A stretch of DNA of 64,000 nt from Carnegiea gigantea (Eukaryota; Streptophyta; Magnoliopsida; Caryophyllales; Cactaceae). Both the position numbers and the translations under genes were made by a program. The notes below the pieces were generated by a model. It had not been told where the DNA came from. It saw only the letters and a program-made list of their open reading frames with translations, and made no database searches. Location: contig JAKOGI010000002.1 in assembly GCA_029747015.1 (NCBI GenBank), positions 3,631,001 to 3,695,000 on the forward strand, given 5' to 3'. Positions 56,601 through 64,000 of the stretch are shown here, piece by piece; the first letter of the stretch is position 1, and every line of letters begins with the position of its first letter.

Positions 56601-57961
56601 GACACCTAAGACATAAGGGACATTTTAGATGTTGGTGATAATTTCCATGTGGGGATAACCTTATGCCATATTGCATAATTGGGACAGTTAATGAAGTTAA
56701 ATAGTTCTGATTAGTTTAGGATGGTGGATCTTGGGTAAGCAAATTCACAAATGAACATAGAAAATTTGGATTCATCCCTTACAGTTACAAAATGTACATT
56801 ATTCAAAATTTCATCCATATCCATTGATTGACCCTAGTAAACCAATTTATATTAGTTGTAAAAATTTAATTACTTAATCATGCTGTAGTCAACAAATTTT
56901 TGGAAATTGCATATTTACTAGAATTATATACTTAATCATGTATTATTATTATCTAAAAGTTATATGTATATTTGTAGCAACCAATCAAATAGAAAATTTT
57001 ATCCAGAAACTTAGCGTGCTTATTTATTGTAGCAAAGAAAATACAAACATAACAAGTGGCCTGACTTTCTAATCTTGGTTGCCTAACCTTTAGGTAATCT
57101 AAGGTCAGTTTAAGGTACCTATCCTATAGTTTAGGATGTTTTCTTTCCAATAAAATAAGTTTTAGGTCATTTAGAGTTCATTTGCCTAGTCAAATTGCCC
57201 CTGAAAACCAAACTATCTTGGCTACCCAAATGGAATAATTTTCAACCCAATTTTGTTGGTTCAAATACTCCAACCCATTTCTCATTTAGGAGATTGAAAT
57301 TTTGGTTTTTGAATTCCTATTTGAGTTGATTTTGAACTATAAGAAAAAGGTTTTTGGAAGAGGAGCAGTTTGGTCAATGGCTATGAGCAGTGGCATAGTC
57401 AGACTTCGGAATAAGTGGCTTTGAGATTAAATATACACATAACATAAAAATTAACATTAGTTCTAGAAATGAAAGTACATTACTTATGCATTAAAAAACA
57501 TTTATCCTCAATTAGATGTCATGTTTCGAAAGTAATGCAAAATATTATGAGTTTTTGAAAGTTCTCAACTGATTGCTTGAACCAATGGTGAGTTTTATGA
57601 TGAAGTTTAAGTACACAGCTAATACTTTCTTTTGTGATACAGAGATTAAGCCAACTGATTGCTTAACTATCTTATTAAAAAATTTCTCTATTTCAAACTA
57701 AAAAATAGTCCAACTCTTACTTCGATTTCTGGTTCTTAGTGCCCACATCAACAACCACATGCAACTAATTCCTTTTACAAATCAAGAGTATAAGAATTAT
57801 ATTAGGTTCCTCTTAGAAATCAACAAACGCATGCAACTAATGGTGAGTTTTTTTTTGGGGGGGCTGTAGCATGCTGTTGATTAGCTTGTAGAGCAACGAT
57901 GTCGAAAACTTTCAGAGAACCCGACTTAATTTTAGCTTTCTTTCATATGCTCTGATACGAC
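56601..57961. other. intergenic; truncated retroelement interior at the right end
   Basis: No gene recognised. About 57850-57945 is internal sequence of the LTR element that follows (minus strand), and 57950-57960 is its PBS-like site (complement CGTATCAGAG). The phrase ATTAGGTTCCTCTTAGAAATCAA (57799-57821) recurs at 58740-58762, on the other side of the LTR. Confidence 0.4.
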
Positions 57962-58728
57962 TGAAGGAAGAAATAGGACTAACCTGAATGCGGAAATATA
58001 CTGCCGATAATAGTCCACGATAATAAAGAAAATCAATCCACGCCAATAAGAATATGAAGCGGCTACTAGAGTCGCTTTTAGGATTTCACGTCCTAAACCC
58101 GAGAATCCAATTGATGGTGATTCAGCCATGAGAGAGAATATAGGAGAGTATGAGAGATTTCTATTGTCTGTATCTTGGCTATCCCCTAAACTCCCCTTAT
58201 ATAGTTTTGAGGAATAGCCAGGGTTGTTGCCCTAGGCAACATACGTGGCCGTCGGGCCTAATTCTATTAGGCCCGACCTACAGCTCCCACTCGGCCACGT
58301 AAGCCGCAAAAATAAATTCTCTCCACATATCGTTACTCTTTCATGCTTCATACCAGGAATAGGACGTGCGACCATAAATAACCAGTAGTGTTATATTAAG
58401 TTACCATCCAACTAACATAACACTTTCACGAAAGACGATACCCCAAAAATATCCCAAGACATCACCAGTGGCATCTCTAATCCCTTATGCCTAATATATC
58501 ATATGATTATGTTCTCAACATAATCGCCCGGGCTGATATAGTGATGGTGGATAGATTTTTCCTTAAACACTCATGAAATCTCATCTTAGCTTAACTGCTT
58601 TCCTAACGTGTTCTCGCTGAATTGTATACATCGTGGTTCTTGAGAATCACATTAAAGTAGCATCATTAAGCTTCGACTTAATATCATAGCTTTCTGTCAA
58701 AGGGTCATCGTCCATAGGGTCACACAGT
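57962..58728 (-). mobile_element. minus-strand LTR with adjacent PBS (truncated retroelement)
   Basis: Read on the minus strand, the sequence starts about TGTGTGACCCTATGG, has a TATA box in TATATAAGGGGAG (about 58190-58203) and ends ...TTTCTTCCTTCA. It is followed directly by CGTATCAGAGCATATG (57945-57960), a tRNA-Met PBS with one change. About 120 bp of interior follow before the element is lost. The 5' limit is my best guess; I found no target duplication. No coding domain, so copia versus gypsy is open. Confidence 0.6.
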
Positions 58729-59298
58729 GATAACCAATATATTAGGTTTCTCTTAGAAATCAAGAGTATAACAATTCAAAATTGAGTGCCTGATCAATTT
58801 TTCCCATCAAGCAATAACCAACCAAATTACCCCAAATCATTAACCAAGAAACTTGTAATTCTTAATTTGTGAGAGTAAACCATTAAAGTCACTAATTATT
58901 TAACACAAATTTGACTAAGATCAGTAATTAAACATAATAATTTGTAGAAAAATATGATTATAGACTAAAATTAGGGGTTTAACTCAAATTTGGCCTCCAG
59001 ATATTTTCGAATCGGGTTTGGGGGGGCATTAAGTAGTGAATTTTTTTAATTTGAAACTGGAATTAAGCACGAATTCATAATAGCATATCGCTAAATCTAC
59101 CAATTATTTAACACAAAGTTGACTGAAGTTAATAAATTAAATATAATAATTTCCAATAGAGTATAATTATTTATCTTAAGTTTTACTTTAAAATGCTTTA
59201 TAAATTTGGAGGGGGCAAAATGGCAAAAAAAAAAAAATAACTTGAAATTAGAATGGTGGGGGAATTTAAATAACAAAAGGGATAAATAGGGTAGTTTT
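58729..59298. other. AT-rich spacer
   Basis: No gene recognised. Confidence 0.35.
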
Positions 59299-59366
59299 GG
59301 ATTCAAACACGGGGCCAGAGGTAACAGGGCTTAAGAGTAGGTGCTTTAACCACCTGATCAGCGGCC
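59299..59366 (-). repeat. tRNA-like sequence (SINE head or tRNA pseudogene)
   Basis: On the minus strand, box A-like GATCAGGTGGTTAAAGC (59343-59359) is followed after about 35 nt by box B-like GTTTGAATCC (59299-59308), with a tRNA-sized arrangement beginning at about GGCCGCTGATCAGG. No CCA or clear acceptor stem, so I call it tRNA-derived rather than a working tRNA. Confidence 0.5.
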
Positions 59367-59534
59367 AAATGTGATGTACATAGGTATTAAATCGTATAGA
59401 AAAATTCTTAAGAGAATTTCTAATCAATAAATTTTTCCCTTTGAATACTGGGGTGTCAAGTGACACCCTTTTCACCAACATCGCTCCGCCCATGGCTACG
59501 AGTAAAAAACAAATCGTTGTATTTATCAAAAATA

Positions 59535-59915
59535 GGGCTACAAGAAATGGTTGTTGCGTCAAATATAACATGTGGCAACAAAAGGTTTTGCTTCTTTTTT
59601 TATTTTTTCTGTTGCAACCCTAAAAGAATGTATGGTGATGAAAATATATTTTTTAGCCATTGATCGATATCATAAGCAGCAAAATTAATTTTGTAGCCTT
59701 ATATCAAGTTTTAGGCTATGAAAGCTATATTTGCAGCCCTAAATCAAACTTTGTGCTGCAAAAGTTAAATTCACAGCTCATATTATGTCGTATGTGCTAC
59801 AAAAAAAAAAATTGCAGCCCTAAGCTATTAGTTGGAGCGACAAGCAAATAAATTGTAGCCCTTCGTATTGATGTGAGCAATAAAAACATGATTTGTAGCC
59901 TTAGATAAGTAAAAT
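59535..59915 (+). repeat. CACTA-like terminus with GTAGCC / GCAGCCCTA subterminal repeats
   Basis: Begins GGCTACAAGAAATGG, close to the CACTACAAGAAA terminus of CACTA elements. At least eight units follow, such as TTGCAACCCTAA, TTGTAGCCTTA, TTGCAGCCCTAA and TTGTAGCCCTT, spaced about 35-60 bp apart. No transposase or matching right end is in the window, so this is a fragment or one end only. Different repeat motif from the CACTA at 39769-43946. Confidence 0.6.
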
Positions 59916-60530
59916 AAAATGGACTCATCTTGTTAACAAGATGAGCTATGTTTCAAGAAGTATAACTTATTAGTCTCATGATGCATGTAAAAGAATAAAA
60001 AAATAAAAAAAATACAATAATACTAAGTTTGGTATAGGCTTATGATCTTTGGTAGGAAAAGCTTTAAGGCCATATTTCTAAGATCAGTAAGCTCAGACTT
60101 AATAGTAATGGCGACCTAATTTTTAGGACCTATTTTTTTTCCCCCCAACTTATCATAACTTATTACTTGACCAGTGCATGTTAGTGCTAATGAGTGCATA
60201 TCTGCTGATGTATCTATTTGTTTAAATTCATATATAATACATAACAAAATTGTAGTTTTTGTTACTATAACTTTTTTTTGCATGCAGTAATCTTTCCAGT
60301 AAAAATAATTAGGGTGCGTTTGGTAGGAGGAAAATCATTTTTCATGAAAAATGTTTTCCGAAGAAAAATAATTTTCCACCTACATTTTTTGCTGCTTGGT
60401 AGAATAAAAAATCATTTTCTTTCCACCTCATTTTCTGCTGTTTGGTAGAATGAAAAACCATTTTCCAAGAAATAATTCTCAACTGTTTGGTACTAATAGG
60501 CTAAGCTAATAGATTACCAGTCAATTTGGT

Positions 60531-60596
60531 CATCAAACAGCGCTTACAAAGTCATCAAATAGTACTTACAAAGTCATCAAATAGTGCTTACAAAGT
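60531..60596 (+). repeat. 22-bp tandem repeat, three units
   Basis: Units at 60531-60552, 60553-60574 and 60575-60596 (CATCAAATAGTGCTTACAAAGT), nearly identical. They lie just inside the left end of the Harbinger element. Confidence 0.9.
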
Positions 60597-60689
60597 CATA
60601 ATTCTCAATTTTTGTTCTCCATAGGCAAAAAAGGGGGGACCCAAAAAAAAAAGAGGGCACAAAGGGTGAGGTGGATGAGAAACATCACG

Positions 60690-62670
60690 TCATTCAATTG
60701 TTCTCCTTGAATTTTTCAAGCCAAATCCTTCTAAGTTCGTCGCTCTTCGTTGAAAGCCCTTTGCAAGGTTTTTCATGCTCCACGAGGCGGTCGAAAACGC
60801 TACCCAAAAAGTCATCTTCAAACCCCTTGGTTTTCATCACTTCTTGATCAAGAAGGTCGACATCGAGTTTGGATTTAGATATCTTTTGTAGAGCCATAGC
60901 GACTTCTGCCATTTGGGTGGAGATATTTTAAAGTTCCAAATCATCTTCACAAGTTCTCTTTCGACTTTTTCTTGATTCTAATAGCGCACTTGAAGTTGAT
61001 TGTTTATCATTTTCTTTCACGAACGCATCGTCACCATACCTTTTTCCTCCAGATTCACAGCTCAATGTGATTGTATCTCATCATCAAATGACTTGGCACC
61101 ACTTCCTCAAGTGACATCCTTTCCAACTATAATAGCCATTTCATCATACATATCAATTTTCTTATTAGGATACTTCTCAGGAGTTGGATTCACCTGTTAA
61201 AAGAAATAACAACTAATCAGTAAACTAACACTGAGCAAGCAAATGAGAACTCATATGTTAGTATCTAATCCTAGAATCCCGAGTATAGCAACTGTAAAGA
61301 GATTTGACACTGAGCAAGCAAATTTGAACATAGCAGCTCAATATTGTAGATGAAGTTTGACTCCCAAAACCCATGTAGCAATTCTGGAAAGAACAATATG
61401 CTTGCCTAGGCAATTTACTATCACAATACTGGGCAAGTATATTGCTCCTGATATTGCACCCAAAAGATCTGACTCAAACCATAATGCACTGTAAGATATT
61501 GCTTCTGATATTGCTCTTGTAGCAAAGTGTAAAGAGAGACATTCAGAGAGAGGATTTAAACTACTCAGAGCTTGTTTGCAAAGTACATTACCTGATGGAA
61601 AAATAAAATATTCCGAGATGTTGTTTTCTGAACAAGAATGATGATATTGTTTTACCTAGAAATTCTTACAGAAATTGACACAAATCCTAGCTTAAAGGGG
61701 GCTGATAAAAATGGTTTTCAAACCATAATGCACTGTAACTTCATTAAGCTCAATAGTATGCTTCTGCCTATAATATGGTTCAACACCCCAACCAAATACA
61801 TAGCCAAGTAAAGTATCAACCAAACACATAGCCAAGTAGAGTATAAAGGCTTCAACCTTTGATTTTCCAATGCCAGTAACCTCAAACCAAAAGTGTGAAA
61901 TTTCCCTACATATAGCGATCAACACCCCAACAAAAAAAAAAGGGTCCTACACATAGCAAGGGGTAACGAATGATCTAATTAAGGTCCATTGGAATTTGCT
62001 ACTACTTTTGTCTATAATATCCTTTTGGGTAACATATGCCATCTCTATGTTTTGACAGGGAAAATAATATAACAATAATAAAGACCATTACCCAATTTTG
62101 GATAGCCAGCCACACTGCACAACTGAATTGTTTTAGCATGTATCTCAATGACAGAAGCTACCAATAAGGAATTGTCAATAAACAATCCAAGATCAACAGT
62201 GTGAAAAACAAATTAGAAACATTCCCTAAAGGCCTAGTAATTAGAAAGAGATCAACAATGTGAAAAAACAAATCAGAAAACAGGCACCCATAGCCATACC
62301 TCAACATAGGTGTTGTACACATCCGGAGACACATAAATCATCCTCATATTTTCATCCCACCTATCGCCAGATTGGTTTCAAAGTTTTGCTATGATGCCCC
62401 AAGTAGTTTTGATGGCTCTTAGATGATTGCCAACATGATTCGATAGACATTTGACATTGAACTTCTTTGATATCATATCTGCTGCTACAAAAAGGAACTA
62501 GACTTGAAAGTGTTGTTTGGTCTATTCCCCTTTTTAAACTCATCGGCCAAAAACCTGAGTAGTTCCTTTGACATTGGCTTGGACCAATGGAACTGAGTTT
62601 TCTTGTCCTCATAACCCTCTTTCATTTTCGCTTTTTCCATTTTATAATAAGCAAACTGACTAGAGTACAA
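60690..62670 (-). pseudogene. Harbinger ORF1 (Myb/SANT-like protein), two exons
   Basis: Exon 1 (about 62670-62300): KTQFHWSKPMSKELLRFLADEF and KKGNRPNNTFKSSSF, then, after a frameshift near 62487, VKCLSNHVGNHLRAIKTTWGII and NMRMIYVSPDVYNTYVE. GT-AG intron 62299-61194. Exon 2 (61193 to about 60694): VNPTPEKYPNKKIDMYDEM, a Lys/Arg/Ser stretch, and the C-terminal helix block MAEVAMALQKISKSK followed by EEVMKTKGF-like and WLEKFKENN. This is the Myb/SANT-like domain architecture of LIMYB and Harbinger ORF1 proteins. In-frame stops in exon 2 (after KDVT, after IQSH, after LEL) show decay. Confidence 0.75.
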
Positions 62671-63180
62671 GCAATAAGAAAGAAGAAAACATATTAATTA
62701 AGCAAAAAAACATAAGACCACAACATGTATAAAAAGGGATATATCAATGTTGAGATTTGCCTCATCCAAGTCAGAAATATAAAAATGTCTGAAGATTATT
62801 CAGTCCAAGTAAGAAACATAAAACTTCCATAACAGATTGTTGCCTCCTCATGGACCTTCTAGTCAAAATCAATTTAACAATTTCAGCATAAATTAATTAT
62901 GACTCTATTGTCAATCTAGAACACAAAGAAGCCATAAAAGTTATAGAACATTACTATCTCATATCTAGAGTGCTAGACCCTCAAAGGGAATGAAGCCCAA
63001 GCTAGATACAATTTTGATACATGAGATCCAAATATAGTAATGGACATAATATATATTAATTAAGAACAAAAGGCTGCTTTGCAACAAAATTCCACCATAT
63101 TTATAACCCTAGACAGCCCTACGAGCTTAATAATCTTGGCACATTGCATTTACTATCGCGTCTCTCTTTGTTTTCCATGC

Positions 63181-64000
63181 TTAATTTTCTTCTCGCTCTT
63201 CTCTCTGTGAAAGTGTTAGCCTTTGAATATCTTGTGAGAACCCTCGGTCCACCTTTCTCATGATTTGGTCATTTGGACAAGTGCCCCTTAGAAAGTTGTG
63301 TAACACACAACACACAAGAACAACCTTCACTTGAATCTTGAATTCCCCAAATGGTTCTGCATCCAACACACGAAACTGCTTTTTAAGCACACCAAATGCT
63401 CTTTCTACACTGATTCTCAAACAAGAATGTCATAGATTGAATAATTCCTTAGCGTTCATGGCAGGGGATGCCTCATTAAATTATTTGAGATGATAATGGA
63501 CTTTCTTATATGGGTGGAGGAAGCCTTTTCGAAGAGCATAACTGTAATTAGCAAAAAGTCCTTTCTTACAAAGTTTAATAGTTTCATTAAATCCTACATA
63601 TGATATTCAAATAAGGGAAGAAAACAAACTTCTACGCCGTACCTTTCGGAGCACGAAATCCTCTTCATAGTACATCATTTAACACTCTAAAATCATGTGT
63701 TGATCCTTTCCAACCGGCTCGCACATACGTGAATTTGAGATCGTCAAAGGAGATGGAGGCCAACACATTTTGGGATAAAGTACCTTTTCTATTCTTATAC
63801 CTATCTTGATCTTCAGTTGAAACAGATGCCTTCACATGAGTCCTGTCTAAAGCTTCAATGCGATCCTCAAACCATTGATAAAATCTAGAGTTGTTCAAGA
63901 TTTTGGAAGGGGTTGAAGAGCTAGGTGGGTGCACGAAATCAAGATATAATTTAAAAATGGCTCCTAAAACTATGTGAAAATAACTATGAATAGTCCAAAT
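63181..64000 (-). pseudogene. PIF/Harbinger DDE transposase (partial at window edge)
   Basis: First visible exon on the minus strand (63934 to about 63628): YQWFEDRIEALDRTHVKAS has the first catalytic Asp (family GAIDGTH) and AGWKGSTHDFRVLND has the second. A GT-AG intron (about 63628-63545) follows, then YALRKGFLHPYKKVHYHLK-stop-FNEASPAMNAKELFNL-stop, and RISVERAFGVLKKQF with the catalytic Glu (ERAFG). It ends at 63181. The catalytic triad is visible, but two stops interrupt the last exon. The N-terminus lies beyond the window. Confidence 0.82.

Larger units (their letters stand above)
60312..64000 (-). mobile_element. PIF/Harbinger element, extends past the right edge
   Basis: Left terminus GGGTGCGTTTGGTAGGAGG (60312 onward) is preceded by TTA (60309-60311), the standard PIF/Harbinger target triplet. 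Inside, on the minus strand, lie the transposase (63181-64000+) and a two-exon Myb/SANT ORF1 (60690-62670). The right terminus and second TTA are beyond 64000. Both ORFs carry stops, so the element is defective. The region 60360-60490 repeats a TTTGGTAGAAT.AAAAA unit about three times. Confidence 0.8.

Noticed and set aside
57388..59500. A single hAT-like element with GGCATAGTCAG / GGGCGGAGC-like ends
   Set aside because: The two ends are too different and no 8-bp duplication was found, so the resemblance is not enough to call an element.
1..64000. CRISPR arrays, operons, bacterial defence loci or rRNA genes
   Set aside because: Spliced genes, LTR elements, SINEs and Helitron ends show plant nuclear DNA. 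No regularly spaced repeat-spacer array is present; the 22-bp triplet at 60531 is contiguous.

Overview
This window is plant nuclear DNA, from an angiosperm and most likely a eudicot; I cannot name the species. It is AT-rich and gene-poor and is dominated by transposable elements inserted into one another. Two nuclear genes for plastid proteins lie head to head near the middle. ABCI11/NAP14 (minus strand, six exons, 16976-24370) is a complete non-intrinsic ABC ATPase reading frame of 266 residues with every nucleotide-binding motif intact. ndhO (plus strand, 25793-28043), a subunit of the plastid NDH complex, looks broken: it has a frameshift in exon 1, a missing internal exon and a one-base deletion in the penultimate exon.

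Left third (1-16000). A LINE on the minus strand (about 2890-13135) is split in its reverse transcriptase by a 6.8-kb Ty3/gypsy element (4303-11123) with 1.14-kb LTRs, PBS, PPT and a perfect 5-bp target duplication (CAGAT). A second, plus-strand LINE remnant (about 13265-15690) is split by an 808-bp solo LTR with a perfect ATTTT duplication, and its reading frame continues exactly across the insertion. A tRNA-type SINE tail is near 1.6 kb.

Middle (16976-38355). ABCI11 has a 4.6-kb third intron that carries a 2.6-kb Mutator-like element with a 9-bp duplication, and a tRNA-derived SINE. A MITE-like inverted repeat lies in an intron of the ndhO remnant. A decayed 9-kb Ty1/copia element (29400-38355) resembles the SIRE lineage, including an extra reading frame after pol.

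Right part (39000-64000). A PIF/Harbinger-type 'plant transposon protein' pseudogene (minus) is split by a 4.2-kb CACTA-like element with dense subterminal TTTGTGACC repeats. Then come a 1.07-kb non-autonomous Helitron, a MITE, a gypsy gag fragment, a SINE-like piece, a Myb/SANT ORF1 remnant of a Harbinger element, a Caulimoviridae-like endogenous pararetrovirus remnant (about 52290-56600), a minus-strand LTR with PBS, a tRNA-like sequence, a CACTA-like terminus, and a PIF/Harbinger element (from 60312 past the right edge) with both ORF1 and the DDE transposase on the minus strand.

I found no CRISPR array, operon or rRNA cluster, and no clearly undescribed system. The most informative content is the resolved nesting with exact target-site duplications, the broken ndhO beside an intact ABCI11, and the pararetrovirus remnant.
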